NCBI RefSeq assembly: GCF_000768675.1
Contig: NZ_AVPI01000013.1
Location: 20,814 to 84,813, forward strand
Source: Knoellia flava TL1
Lineage (GTDB): Bacteria; Actinomycetota; Actinomycetes; Actinomycetales; Dermatophilaceae
Reading direction: 5' to 3'
Length of the DNA: 64,000 nucleotides
The notes beneath the pieces are model-generated. The model did not search any database. It was not told the origin of the DNA and was given only the letters and a program-made list of their open reading frames with translations. The stretch's first letter is position 1. Each line of letters opens with the position of its first letter. Made by a program: the position numbers and the translations under genes. Of the stretch, positions 1 to 11,173 are shown one piece after another.

Positions 1-2
1 AC

Positions 3-677
3 TCGCTGCACGCCTACTTCATGCGTCCCGGCGACGACACCCAGCCGATCACCTTCGCGGTGGAGCGGATGCGCGACGGCCGGTCGTTCTCGACCCGGCG
101 CGCCCACGCGATCCAGAACGGCAAGCCGATCCTCTCGATGAGCTGCTCGTTCCAGGAGCCGGCCGACGGGCTCGACCACCAGGACGAGATGCCCGACGTC
201 CCCGGACCCGAGGGCCTGCAGTCGCTCAGCGACGTCTTCGGGGGCATCGACCACCCCGGAGCGAAGCACGTCGCGGACCGCGCCATCGAGCAGCGTCACG
301 TCGAGGGCCAGCTCTTCCTCGCGCCCGCCGACGAGCGGGTCGCGCAGCAGAGCGTGTGGACCCGCGCCGTGGGACGCCTGCCCGACGACCCGCTGCTCCA
401 CTCGGCAGTCCTCGCCTATGCCTCCGACTACGCCCTGCTCGAGCCGGTCCTGCGCAAGCACGGCCGCCAGTGGGTCGGTGGTGGGCTCAACGTCGCCAGC
501 CTCGACCACGCGATGTGGTTCCACCGGCCGGCGCGGGCCGACGACTGGCTCCTCTATGCCCAGCAGTCCCCCTCGGCCCAGGGCGGGCGCGGCCTGTCGA
601 TCGGCCGGATGTTCACCGCGGACGGAACCCTCGTCGCGTCGACCGCGCAGGAGGGCATGCTCCGCGTCCGCGACTGA
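3..677 (+). CDS. tesB: Acyl-CoA thioesterase II (TesB), 5' end outside window
   Basis: The frame is open from the first bases of the window, so the true start lies upstream and 224 C-terminal residues are visible. The order of motifs matches TesB double-hotdog thioesterases: the LHAYFMRPGD segment, then DGRSFSTRR, a linker, SLDHAMWFHRP with the family's catalytic Asp, and STAQEG with the catalytic Gln near the C-terminus. TesB hydrolyses acyl-CoA to free fatty acid and CoA in the cytosol. The gene converges on treZ with a hairpin between them. Family assignment is secure; chain-length preference cannot be read from the sequence. Confidence 0.9.
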   Translation, partial: SLHAYFMRPGDDTQPITFAVERMRDGRSFSTRRAHAIQNGKPILSMSCSFQEPADGLDHQDEMPDVPGPEGLQSLSDVFGGIDHPGAKHVADRAIEQRHVEGQLFLAPADERVAQQSVWTRAVGRLPDDPLLHSAVLAYASDYALLEPVLRKHGRQWVGGGLNVASLDHAMWFHRPARADDWLLYAQQSPSAQGGRGLSIGRMFTADGTLVASTAQEGMLRVRD

Positions 678-692
678 CCCCACGCGGACTGG

Positions 693-751
693 TTGCGCAC
701 GAGCGACAACCGAGGGCCAGATTCCGGGCGGCGCATGTCGCTCCTGCGCAA
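693..751. terminator. Inverted repeat between convergent tesB and treZ
   Basis: Two 16-nt arms (693-708 and 736-751) are reverse complements with one mismatch and a 27-nt loop. They lie between two converging stop codons, so a bidirectional terminator is the simplest reading. There is no U-tract, as is common in high-GC actinobacteria. Confidence 0.55.
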
Positions 752-755
752 TAAG

Positions 756-2504
756 TCAGGGATAGGTGAGGGACGTCGGTATGCAGTCCGCCGCTGTTCC
801 TGACTCCACGCCCGTTGTCGTGACGGTCACCGTGTCGTGGGCCAGGTCGGCGCGCACCTCGATGCCGCGGTGGGTCATGACGAACGTGTCGCCGCCGTCC
901 TCGACGACGCAGATGACGTCCGCGAAGCGGGTCTCCGACGTGCCGATGACGCTGCGGCGCAACGCGATGAGGTCGCGGTACCAACGCAGCAGGGAGGCGT
1001 GCGGCTCCGACGACAGCTCGTCCCAGCGCAGGACGCTGGCGTCGCGGGTGGCGCGTGACTGCGGGTCGGGCACCTCGGACTCGGACCAGCCGTGGGCCGC
1101 GAACTCGGCCCGCCGCCCGGCTCGGACCGCCTCGGCCATGCCCTCGTCGGTGAAGTCGGTGAAGAACTGCCACGGCGTCGACGCCGCGAACTCCTCACCC
1201 ATGAAGACCATCGGCGTGCCGGGGCCGAGCAGGTAGAGCGCCGCCCCGATCGCCACGCGCCCAGGAGGGATCGCGGCCGAGATGCGGTCTCCGGTCGCGC
1301 GGTTGCCGACCTGGTCGTGGGTCTGGAGGTAGGTGACGAGCCGGCGTGCGTCGAGGGCGTCGACGTCGACCGGGCGGCCCCACTCCCGACCCCGGAAGGT
1401 CGACCACGACCCGTCGTGCAGGAACCCGCGGGTGAGCACGTGGGCGAGCACGTCGAGGGGTCCACCGTCGGGCAGGGTGCGCGTGCCGCCGCCGAAGTCC
1501 TCGTAGTAGCCCTGCGTCTCGCCGGTGAGCGCGACGTGCAGCCCGTGGTGCACGTCGTCGGCCCACTGCGCCGTCATCCCGAACCCGCCCTCGGCCGTCG
1601 GGGTGACCATCGACGTGTCGTTGAGGTCGCTCTCGGCGATGAGGTCGAGCGGTCGCCCGAGCTCGGCCGAGAGGTCCGCCACGGCGTCGGCCAGCTCGGC
1701 GAGCAGGTGCCGCTCCCCCTCGTCGACGAGCGCGTGGACGGCGTCGAGCCGCAGGCCGTCGACGTGGAAGTCGCGCAGCCAGCGCAACGCGTTCTCGACG
1801 ACGAAGGCGCGCACCTCGTGCGATCCCGGGGCGTCGAGGTTGACCGCCGGACCCCACGGCGTCATGTGCGACTGCGTGAAGTAGGGCCCGAAGCGCCCGA
1901 GGTAGTTGCCGCTCGGCCCGAGGTGGTTGTAGACGACGTCGAGGCAGACGCCGAGCCCGCGCTCGTGGCAGGCGTCGACGAACCGCTGGAAGGCGGCCGG
2001 TCCACCGAGGGCGTCGTGGACGGCATACAGGTCGACGCCGTCGTAGCCCCAGCCCCAGCGCCCCGGGATGGCAGCGACCGGGAGGACCTCGACGACGTCG
2101 ACACCGAGGTCGACGAGGTGGTCGAGCCGCTCGACCGCGGCGTCGAAGGTGCCCTCGGCCGTGAACGTCCCGATGTGACACTCGTAGACGACCCCGCCGA
2201 GCGTGCCGGCGCCGTCGCGCGGTCCGCGCCAACCCGCGTCCCGCCACTCGTGGGCGCTCGGGTCGAAGGTGCGGCTCGGCCCGTCGACGCCGTGCGGCTG
2301 CCACGCGCTCCTCGGGTCGGGCAGCGCGGGCTCCTCGCCGTCGATGACGAAGGCGTAGTCGAGGACGTCGTATGCCGGCCGCTCGCCTTCCCAGCGCCAC
2401 CAGCCGCGGTCGTCGCGCACCATCGGTGCACGCTCGGGAGGCTCGCCGGGAGCACCGACGACGATCTCGACCGTGCGCGCCCCGGGCGCCCACACCTCGA
2501 TCAC
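756..2504 (-). CDS. treZ: Malto-oligosyltrehalose trehalohydrolase TreZ
   Basis: This 582-aa GH13 enzyme releases trehalose from maltooligosyltrehalose, the last step of the TreX-TreY-TreZ route from glycogen. An N-terminal beta-sandwich (about residues 1-90) precedes the catalytic barrel. Visible catalytic residues are the nucleophile Asp254 (GLRLDAVH), acid/base Glu291 (IAESDLN) and Asp397 (THDQVG). The ATG overlaps the treY stop by 4 nt, implying translational coupling, and this is the last gene of the operon. The length is normal for the family, and the neighbours make the identification firm. Confidence 0.96.
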   Translation of the reverse strand: MIEVWAPGARTVEIVVGAPGEPPERAPMVRDDRGWWRWEGERPAYDVLDYAFVIDGEEPALPDPRSAWQPHGVDGPSRTFDPSAHEWRDAGWRGPRDGAGTLGGVVYECHIGTFTAEGTFDAAVERLDHLVDLGVDVVEVLPVAAIPGRWGWGYDGVDLYAVHDALGGPAAFQRFVDACHERGLGVCLDVVYNHLGPSGNYLGRFGPYFTQSHMTPWGPAVNLDAPGSHEVRAFVVENALRWLRDFHVDGLRLDAVHALVDEGERHLLAELADAVADLSAELGRPLDLIAESDLNDTSMVTPTAEGGFGMTAQWADDVHHGLHVALTGETQGYYEDFGGGTRTLPDGGPLDVLAHVLTRGFLHDGSWSTFRGREWGRPVDVDALDARRLVTYLQTHDQVGNRATGDRISAAIPPGRVAIGAALYLLGPGTPMVFMGEEFAASTPWQFFTDFTDEGMAEAVRAGRRAEFAAHGWSESEVPDPQSRATRDASVLRWDELSSEPHASLLRWYRDLIALRRSVIGTSETRFADVICVVEDGGDTFVMTHRGIEVRADLAHDTVTVTTTGVESGTAADCIPTSLTYP

Positions 2505-4960
2505 GACTGCCTCCTCAGGAGCGCGACGGGAAGATCGCCGAGCACCTCACCCAGCGGAGCCTCACCACTGAAGTGTTCGGATCCGCTGTGGGACAACAGG
2601 TTGCTCCACATCCCGTCGGGCAGGGAGACCGTCGCGTCGCCGAAGCCACCGCTCGTGGCCAGCCGGTCGGCCTCCCTCGTCACGACGGCGACGACCTGCG
2701 GTCCGGAGCCGTCGCCACGGGCCAGCGCGAGCGCGTGGGCGGAGGTCGTGGCGACGGGGTCATAGGTCGAGCTGGAGCCCACGAAGGCCTCAGCCCGCTC
2801 GCGGCGCACCCGCAGGGCCGAGGTGGTGACGAGCAGCTTCTCGTCGTCGAGGTCACGCGGACGCTCTCCCGCGTCGAGCCGCTCCAGCCGAGCACGTCGC
2901 TCGGCGTAGTCGACCGCCCCGCGGTTGTCGGGGTCGACGAGCGTCAGCGCCTGCAGCTCGGCACCCTGGTAGACGTCGGGCACACCGACCGCGACGAGCT
3001 GGAGCAGCTTCTGCGCGAGCACGTTGGCGCGCCCCGACGCCGCATGGTCCGCCAGCCAGGACTCGACGTGCCGGCCCAAGGCGTCGTCGGCGGCCACGGC
3101 GCGGGCGAAGGCGACGACGGCCGCCTCGTAGTCGGCGTCGCCGTCGACCCACGCCGTGTGGTCCTTGGCCTCGCGGACCGCCTTGAGGACGTAGCCCTCG
3201 ATCCGGTCGGGCGAGATCGGCCACGCGCCGAGGACGGTCTGCCACACGAGGTACTCGGTCGCCGGGTCGACGAGCGGCCCACGGGAGCCAGCAGCGAGGT
3301 CCGACGCGGCCTGCACCCACGTCGCCCAGTCCTGTGCCGACTCGGCCACCGTCATGAGCCGGGCTCGCACGTCCTCGGAGCGCTTCGTGTCGTGCGTCGT
3401 GAGCGTCGTCATCGTCGTCGGCCACGTCGCGAGCTGCCGCGCCTCGAACGCGTGGAACTCGTCGACCCCGATCGACAGGTGCGACGGGTGACCGCCGACC
3501 TCGTTCGCACCGGTGAGGCGGAACCAGCGATAGAAGGCGGTGTCCTCGATCCCCTTGGCCATGACCGGTCCACACGTCTGCTGGAACCGCACGACGAAGT
3601 CGTCGACCAGGGTGCGATCAGCCCCCTCGGGCGCCTCGCCTCGGGCCAGCGCCACGATCAGGTCAAGGTCGGGGTGCGCGGCGGCCCGCAACAGACCACG
3701 AGCTCGCTCAGCCGCGCCGTCGAGGACCGCCCGCTGTGCTGGGTCGACCAGGCCACCCGGCACGACGTAGGCGCGGTAGCGGTCCATCGCGACAAGCAGC
3801 GCGCCCAGAGCCTCGCGGGCGAGTTCCGGATGCAGCCCGGGGTGGCATCGGTGCACGAGGCGCAGCAGCCGGTTGACCTCGGCCGCCTGCACCGTCTCGA
3901 CGACGAGCTGCTTGGACTCGAGGACGACGTCGTCGAGGGCCTCCCGGCCCTCGGGTGCGTGCTCGGCCCACAGGCGGTCGAGCACCTCGTCGCCGGCGTC
4001 GGACGTCAGCACCTGCTGGACCCGCAGCAGCGTGTCGTAGCCGGTCGTCCCAGCGCAGCGCCAGGACTCCGGCAGCTGCTCCTCGCCCTCGAGGATCTTC
4101 TCGGCGACGACCCAGGCGTCGCCGGTCTCGTCGGCCAGCCGCGCGAGGTAGCCGCCGGGATCGGCCAGCCCGTCCGGGTGGTCGATCCGGAAGCCATCGA
4201 CCGCCCCCTCGCGATGGAGCGAGAGCAGCAGCGCGTGCGTCGCGTCGAAGACGTCGGGGTCCTCGACCCGCACCGCCTTGAGCGAGGTCACGTCGAAGAA
4301 CCGCCGGTAGTTGAGGTCGGTCGCACCGTCGCGCCAGAAGGTGAGCCGGTAGGGCTGTGCTGCAACGAGATCCGCGAGCGGCAGGTCCTCGGTCCCGGCA
4401 GCCACGGGGTACTCGTGGTCGTAGTAGCGCAGGACGGTCTCGTCGCCGCCGGCCCCGCCGTCGCGTGCCACCGTCAGCTCGCCCGCGGCCAGCGCGTCCT
4501 CGAGCGACCCGCCGAGGACGGGCATGAGCAGCCGCCCCTCCTGCGCGTCCCAGTCGACGTCGAACCAGCGGGCCGCCTCGGACCCTCGGCCCTCGCGCAG
4601 CAGCGACCACAGGGTCGCGTTGCGCCACGTCGCGTCCGGAACGGTCATGTGGTTGGGCACGACGTCGACGACGATCCCCAGCCCCGCCGCGTGCGCCGCG
4701 GCGACGAGCCGGTCGAACGCCTCGCGCCCACCGGCCTCCTCGTTGAGCCGCGTGTGGTCGACGACGTCGTAGCCGTGGGTCGACCCCGGCGCGGGCTGGA
4801 GGATCGGTGAGAGATAGAGGTGCGAGACCCCGAGGGACGCGATGTATGCCGTCTGCTCCGCCGCCGCGTCGAACCCGAACCCACCGTGGACCTGGAGCCG
4901 GTAGGTCGAGGTGGGCACGGCGCGGTCGGAGGGTCCGACGACGACGGGGGCGGCCGGCAT
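2501..4960 (-). CDS. treY: Maltooligosyl trehalose synthase TreY
   Basis: TreY isomerises the reducing-end alpha-1,4 bond of a maltodextrin to alpha-1,1, producing maltooligosyltrehalose for TreZ. The 819-aa protein begins MPAAPVVVG and reaches the conserved TSTYRLQ segment by residue 17, which places the start at 4960; frame upstream of this lies inside treX. GH13_26 motifs include Asp260 (GFRIDHPDGL) and Glu287 (VVAEKILEG). The start is 5 nt after the treX stop, and the end overlaps treZ by 4 nt, so the three genes form one operon. Confidence 0.96.
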   Translation of the reverse strand: MPAAPVVVGPSDRAVPTSTYRLQVHGGFGFDAAAEQTAYIASLGVSHLYLSPILQPAPGSTHGYDVVDHTRLNEEAGGREAFDRLVAAAHAAGLGIVVDVVPNHMTVPDATWRNATLWSLLREGRGSEAARWFDVDWDAQEGRLLMPVLGGSLEDALAAGELTVARDGGAGGDETVLRYYDHEYPVAAGTEDLPLADLVAAQPYRLTFWRDGATDLNYRRFFDVTSLKAVRVEDPDVFDATHALLLSLHREGAVDGFRIDHPDGLADPGGYLARLADETGDAWVVAEKILEGEEQLPESWRCAGTTGYDTLLRVQQVLTSDAGDEVLDRLWAEHAPEGREALDDVVLESKQLVVETVQAAEVNRLLRLVHRCHPGLHPELAREALGALLVAMDRYRAYVVPGGLVDPAQRAVLDGAAERARGLLRAAAHPDLDLIVALARGEAPEGADRTLVDDFVVRFQQTCGPVMAKGIEDTAFYRWFRLTGANEVGGHPSHLSIGVDEFHAFEARQLATWPTTMTTLTTHDTKRSEDVRARLMTVAESAQDWATWVQAASDLAAGSRGPLVDPATEYLVWQTVLGAWPISPDRIEGYVLKAVREAKDHTAWVDGDADYEAAVVAFARAVAADDALGRHVESWLADHAASGRANVLAQKLLQLVAVGVPDVYQGAELQALTLVDPDNRGAVDYAERRARLERLDAGERPRDLDDEKLLVTTSALRVRRERAEAFVGSSSTYDPVATTSAHALALARGDGSGPQVVAVVTREADRLATSGGFGDATVSLPDGMWSNLLSHSGSEHFSGEAPLGEVLGDLPVALLRRQS

Positions 4961-4965
4961 ACGGA

Positions 4966-7116
<2,151 letters not shown>

Positions 7117-7274
7117 GGCCGCCTCCATCGTCGTGTTCCGGGTCAAACGTGTGCACTCCTCACGGGACGACGACGGCCCGCGTCGCGCGAGGAGACGGGC
7201 CGATCGAGCTGGCTGGGTATCGTTCGCGCAGTACGTCAACCTACCCAACTCCCGGACCTCCGAAGGACACGCCC

Positions 7275-8030
7275 GTGACCCAGACCCGTACCGCCGTCGT
7301 CACCGGAGCCGCTCGCGGGATCGGCGCCGCCACGGCGCGACGCCTCGCGAAGGACGGGTATGCCGTCGCGGTCGCCGACCTCGACGAGGCCGCCTGCGAG
7401 GTGGTCGCCGCCTCGATCCGCGAGGCCGGTGGGTCCGCCATCGAGGTCGGGATCGACGTCTCGGACGCCGAGCAGGTCGAGGCGGGCGTGGCGCGCATCG
7501 CCGACGAGCTGGGGCCGCCGGTCGTGCTCGTCAACAACGCCGGGATCATCCGCGACAACCTCATCTTCCGCATGACCGAGGACGACTGGGACTCGGTGAT
7601 GGCGGTCCACCTGCGCGGTGCGTTCCTCATGACCCGGGCCTGCCAGGCCCACATGACGGCCTCGACGTTCGGCCGGATCGTCAACCTCTCCTCCTCGTCG
7701 GCCCAGGGCAACCGCGGCCAGGCCAACTACTCGGCGGCCAAGGCCGGGCTCCAGGGCTTCACCAAGACGCTCGCCATCGAGCTCGGCAGGTTCGGCGTCA
7801 CGGCCAACGCGGTCGCCCCCGGCTTCATCCAGACCGACATGACGGCCGCGACGGCCGAGCGCATGGGCGTGTCCTTCGAGGACTTCCTCGCCGGTGCCGC
7901 GAAGCAGACGCCGGTCGGGCGCGTCGGCCAGCCCGACGACATCGCCGCCACGATCTCGTTCCTCTGCTCCGAGGAGGCGGGCTTCGTCTCGGGCCAGGTG
8001 ATCTACGTTGCCGGAGGCCCGCTCGACTGA
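7275..8030 (+). CDS. fabG: SDR oxidoreductase, FabG-like 3-oxoacyl-ACP reductase
   Basis: This is a 251-aa classical short-chain dehydrogenase. The NAD(P)-binding TGAARGIG motif is at residues 10-17, NNAG follows the central strand, and the catalytic Tyr152-x3-Lys156 (NYSAAK) is preceded by the Ser cluster. The overall pattern matches FabG-type 3-oxoacyl-ACP reductases, but paralogues acting on other acyl-CoA or alcohol substrates look alike, so the substrate is inferred. The GTG start is supported by GAAGGA 7 nt upstream. It is divergent from treX and overlaps the next gene by 23 nt. Confidence 0.85.
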   Translation: MTQTRTAVVTGAARGIGAATARRLAKDGYAVAVADLDEAACEVVAASIREAGGSAIEVGIDVSDAEQVEAGVARIADELGPPVVLVNNAGIIRDNLIFRMTEDDWDSVMAVHLRGAFLMTRACQAHMTASTFGRIVNLSSSSAQGNRGQANYSAAKAGLQGFTKTLAIELGRFGVTANAVAPGFIQTDMTAATAERMGVSFEDFLAGAAKQTPVGRVGQPDDIAATISFLCSEEAGFVSGQVIYVAGGPLD

Positions 8031-9186
8031 GCGCGAGGACGCACCGGCGCGAGGGGCCGCGCCCGCACGGGACCGCGCCTTCGACGTCGCCCGCGGCATC
8101 GCGATCCTCGCCATCGTCGTCGGTCACGTCCTGCGCGGCCTGACCTCGGCAGACCTCGTGCCGCGCACGTCCCCGGCCGTCCTCGAGGTCGACGACGCGT
8201 TCTACGCGTGGCACCTCACGATCTTCGCCGTGCTGCTCGGCGTCTTCCTTCGACCCGGTGTCGAGAAGCACGGACCGCGCGCCTACATCCGGTCCCGGGT
8301 CACCCTCTTCGCCTATCTGTATGCCGTGTGGACCGTCCTCTTCGGCGTGACCCGTCGCTTCACCGACGTGGCGGCCCAGGCGGCGGAGGAGGGTGTCGAC
8401 GCCGTCGAGCCCGAGGTCGTGGCCGGACGCTGGGACGGGTTCGTCGGCGACCGGCTGCACGCCCTGCTCGTCGCCGACGGGCCGTTATGGTGGCTCGGGT
8501 TCCTCGTCCTCGTCACGGTCGTGGGTGCGCTGGTGAGGCCGTGGAGCAGCCGCGCGAAGGCGGTCGTGTCGTCGGTCGTCGTCGCCGTGGGCTCCCTGCT
8601 TGCCTGGGGCTGGACCGGTCCGTGGGTGCTCATGGAGGGCCTCGCACTGCTCGCGTTCGTGTGGTTCGGCCTGCTCGCCGGACGCCAGCGGGTGGCCGCC
8701 CTCACCCGCTCCGCGCGCGCACGGTGGGTCGCGCTGGTCGGGATCGGTGCCGGCGCCGCCGCGCTCTGGCTCACGGACCCGATGCCCCCGACGTCGTGGA
8801 TGGGTCCGCGCACCCTCTGGGCCTTCGCCTGGGGCGTCCCCACCTCCATCGCGCTCTGCCTCGGCGTCTTCGCCCTGTCGGGCAGCATCGGCCGACGGGC
8901 GGTCGGGCGGCCGCTGGCGTTCCTCGGCGAGCGCTCGCTCGAGATCTTCCTCGCTCACATCGTCCTCACCGACATGGCCCGCAAGCTCCTCACGGTCGCC
9001 GGCGTCACGGACCTCACCGTCCACATGGTCGTCGGGTCCGTCGCCGGCGTGCTCGGACCGCTCGGCCTGTGGTGGCTCGGTCGACGGCTGCACGCACCGT
9101 GGCTCTTCGTCCTTCCCCACCCCTTGCGTCCGGCACGTCGGGGCCCAGGACGCCAACCTGCCGGACGCAAGCCCGCCCAGAGGTGA
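8008..9186 (+). CDS. Acyltransferase family 3-like membrane protein
   Basis: This 392-aa integral membrane protein begins, after a charged leader, with RAFDVARGIAILAIVVGHVL, the usual opening of acyltransferase-3 (OafA/YrhL) or related fold proteins with an early membrane His. About ten hydrophobic helices follow, including LAHIVL near residue 315 (ERSLEIFLAH). Such proteins O-acylate envelope polysaccharides or lipids. The best start is TTG at 8008, overlapping the SDR gene by 23 nt, so coupled translation is likely. A hairpin lies in the last codons. The acceptor substrate is unknown. Confidence 0.72.
   Translation: MPEARSTEREDAPARGAAPARDRAFDVARGIAILAIVVGHVLRGLTSADLVPRTSPAVLEVDDAFYAWHLTIFAVLLGVFLRPGVEKHGPRAYIRSRVTLFAYLYAVWTVLFGVTRRFTDVAAQAAEEGVDAVEPEVVAGRWDGFVGDRLHALLVADGPLWWLGFLVLVTVVGALVRPWSSRAKAVVSSVVVAVGSLLAWGWTGPWVLMEGLALLAFVWFGLLAGRQRVAALTRSARARWVALVGIGAGAAALWLTDPMPPTSWMGPRTLWAFAWGVPTSIALCLGVFALSGSIGRRAVGRPLAFLGERSLEIFLAHIVLTDMARKLLTVAGVTDLTVHMVVGSVAGVLGPLGLWWLGRRLHAPWLFVLPHPLRPARRGPGRQPAGRKPAQR
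9123..9171. terminator. Hairpin in the 3' end of the acyltransferase gene
   Basis: Perfect 13-bp arms (9123-9135 and 9159-9171, CTTGCGTCCGGCA and its complement) flank a 23-nt loop just before the stop at 9186. The arm sequence TTGCGTCCGGCA recurs in the intergenic repeats near 27.9 kb, so this may be a dispersed repeat used as a terminator. Confidence 0.5.
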
Positions 9187-9231
9187 CTCGGCCGCGGGAC
9201 GGGGCATGGTGGCATACATGTTCCCAAATTC

Positions 9232-9261
9232 TTGACTGATTGGTTAATTAACCGCTACGTT
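9232..9261 (+). promoter_or_regulatory. arsR promoter with palindromic operator in the spacer
   Basis: TTGACT (9232-9237) and TACGTT (9256-9261) are 18 nt apart and form a good sigma70-type promoter. The spacer holds the perfect 12-bp palindrome GGTTAATTAACC (9242-9253), strikingly AT-rich in this genome. This is where a dimeric ArsR-type repressor would block RNA polymerase, so autoregulation by the downstream gene is likely. The start codon is 7 nt after the -10, so the transcript would be leaderless. Confidence 0.7.
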
Positions 9262-9268
9262 AATTGCT

Positions 9269-9628
9269 ATGGCCGATCCGCTCAGCACCACGTTCGCCGC
9301 CCTGGCCGACCCGACGAGGCGGGCCATCCTGGCCCGGCTCTCCTCGGGGGACGCCACGGTCGGCGAGCTCGCCGAGCCGTTCGACATGTCCCTGCCCGCC
9401 ATCTCGAAGCATCTCACGGTCCTCGAGAAGGCCGGGCTCGTCACGAAGAGCCGGGATGGGCAGCGGCGCCACTGCCGCATCTCGGTCGCGCCCCTCGAGG
9501 ACGCGACGTCGTGGCTCGAGCTCTACCGCACGCACTGGGAGCAGCAGCTCGACCACCTCGGCGACTACCTCGCCACCATCCAGCACCACCCCTCGACCGA
9601 GGGCACCACCAAGGAGAACCCGTCATGA
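9269..9628 (+). CDS. ArsR-family winged-helix regulator
   Basis: This 119-aa protein opens with LSTTFAALADPTRRAILARL, typical of the ArsR regulators that pair with AHSA1-type proteins. The recognition helix region is around residues 43-60 (MSLPAISKHLTVLEKAGL). No metal-binding Cys motif is visible, so it probably senses something other than a thiophilic metal. No ribosome binding site precedes the ATG; the -10 spacing implies leaderless translation. It overlaps the AHSA1 gene by 4 nt, so the two are co-expressed under the AT-rich operator. Confidence 0.9.
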   Translation: MADPLSTTFAALADPTRRAILARLSSGDATVGELAEPFDMSLPAISKHLTVLEKAGLVTKSRDGQRRHCRISVAPLEDATSWLELYRTHWEQQLDHLGDYLATIQHHPSTEGTTKENPS

Positions 9629-10134
9629 GCACGACTGCCGCCACGGGCGCCCACGAGCGCGCCACCATCACGACCTCCGGCTCCGAGATGGTCATCACCC
9701 GCACCTTCCCCGCCACCGCCGACCTCGTCTTCGAGGCCATGACCAACCCCGAGCACATCCGCCGGTGGTGGGGCGCCGGCCACGGCGAGATGACCGTGTG
9801 CGAGGTCGACCTGCGCGAGGGTGGCGCCTGGCACTTCGCCCAGCGCGCCGACTCCACCGGCGAGGAGATCTCCTTCTCCGGCCACTACCGCTCGATCGAC
9901 CGGCCCGGGCACATCGTCCACACCGAGCGCTTCGACAACATCGAGAGCCGCTACTCGGTCATCGACACGACCTACACCGAGGAGGACGGACGGACGACCC
10001 TGCGGGCGGTCATCACCTACGACTCCCCCGAGACGGTGCAGGCCGTCATCGACTCCGGCATGGAGCACGGCCTCCAGAGCAGCTACGACGCCATCGACGA
10101 CGTCCTCGCCGAGCTCACGGGCGAAGCCCGCTGA
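9625..10134 (+). CDS. SRPBCC (AHSA1-like) domain protein
   Basis: This 169-aa protein has the START-like AHSA1 pattern: ITRTFPATADLVFEAMTNPEHIRRWWG near residues 27-53, then EVDLREGGAWHF, and a C-terminal long helix that closes the ligand cavity. These small helix-grip proteins bind hydrophobic ligands, and the partner gene is typically an ArsR regulator, as here. AAGGAG lies 8 nt upstream of the ATG, and the start overlaps the arsR stop. The ligand and physiological role are unknown. Confidence 0.85.
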   Translation: MSTTAATGAHERATITTSGSEMVITRTFPATADLVFEAMTNPEHIRRWWGAGHGEMTVCEVDLREGGAWHFAQRADSTGEEISFSGHYRSIDRPGHIVHTERFDNIESRYSVIDTTYTEEDGRTTLRAVITYDSPETVQAVIDSGMEHGLQSSYDAIDDVLAELTGEAR

Positions 10135-10189
10135 GGACCAGTCGAGAGGACCGCGCGGCCACATCGCCGAGTCCGGCCATTCTCGGCAG

Positions 10190-11164
10190 GTGCACGCGAG
10201 ACCCCTTCCCGACGAGCTCGCGGCCGGACCGTTCAGCACGGCCCGAGCCCGCGACCTCGGCGTTCCCACCACGCGTTTGCGCCGCGCAGGTCTGGCCCAT
10301 CCCACCCGAGGTGTCCACGTGGTCGAGGCACCCGTCACCCTGGCGGAACGTGCTGCGGCCTTCGCCGTGGGTATGCCGTCCGCCCGTGCCTTCTCCCACC
10401 TCACGGCTGCCCGCCTCTTGGGTCTACCGCTGCCGAGCGGACTGGCGCACGAGGCCGACACGGGTCCTCTCCACGTGATGGCCTGCACCGACGACGGACA
10501 GGTTCGGAGAGAAGGGTGCGTCGGTCATCGAGGACTCGAGATCCGGGCCACCACCCTTCTCGACGGGGTTCGGGTCGTCGACCCCGCGCACACGTGGGTC
10601 GACGTCGGGGAGCTTCGACGCGGACGACTGACGGTCGACGACCTCGTCGTCCTGGGCGACGCTGCGGTCGCCCGGATCGACAACGCCTCAGGCCAGCAGG
10701 TCCGCTCCGGGGCGCACACCTCGGCAGGGACCCGGGCTCTGCACACGGCCCTGCACGGTCGAGTGCGGCCGCGCGGCAAGGTCATGCTGGCGCAGGCACT
10801 GGAGACCGTCCGGCCTCGGGTTCGTTCGCCGATGGAGACGAGGGCCCGGCTCATGTTCGTCCACGCCGGGTTCCCCGAGCCGGAGGTGGGCGGAGTCATC
10901 GTGGATGACGCCGGTGAGTTCCTCGCGGAGGGAGACCTCGTCTGGAGGTCCGAGCGGGTGGTCGCCGAGTACCAGGGCGCCCACCACGCCGAGATCGCGC
11001 GCCGAAGCGCGGATACCGGCCGGCGTCACCTCCTTGAGGGTCACGGGTGGCGGGTGCGGGAGCTCTTCGCAGAGGACGTCTACCGCGCGCCTCGACGCAG
11101 GAACACCCTCGAGGTTGTGGCCGTCATGCTCGGCCTCGACCTGGCCACGCTGTTCATCACCTGA
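10190..11164 (+). CDS. AbiEi-like N-terminal domain fused to a DUF559-type nuclease domain
   Basis: The 324-aa product joins an N-terminal winged-helix segment (PFSTARARDLGVPTTRLRRAGL, split here around residues 14-35) resembling AbiEi antitoxins to a C-terminal Vsr/DUF559-like nuclease fold. Candidate catalytic residues are Asp249 (EGDLVW), Glu260-x-Gln262 (AEYQG) and His265/266. The GTG at 10190 is the start that brings in the complete N-terminal domain. No AbiEii toxin gene adjoins it. Such fusions are frequent in actinobacteria and their function is not settled; defence or a nuclease role is inference. Confidence 0.65.
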   Translation: MHARPLPDELAAGPFSTARARDLGVPTTRLRRAGLAHPTRGVHVVEAPVTLAERAAAFAVGMPSARAFSHLTAARLLGLPLPSGLAHEADTGPLHVMACTDDGQVRREGCVGHRGLEIRATTLLDGVRVVDPAHTWVDVGELRRGRLTVDDLVVLGDAAVARIDNASGQQVRSGAHTSAGTRALHTALHGRVRPRGKVMLAQALETVRPRVRSPMETRARLMFVHAGFPEPEVGGVIVDDAGEFLAEGDLVWRSERVVAEYQGAHHAEIARRSADTGRRHLLEGHGWRVRELFAEDVYRAPRRRNTLEVVAVMLGLDLATLFIT

Positions 11165-11173
11165 CCACAAGCA

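Noticed and set aside
678..755. Small gene between tesB and treZ
   Set aside because: The short frames there have no ribosome binding site, and the interval is dominated by a 16-bp inverted repeat.
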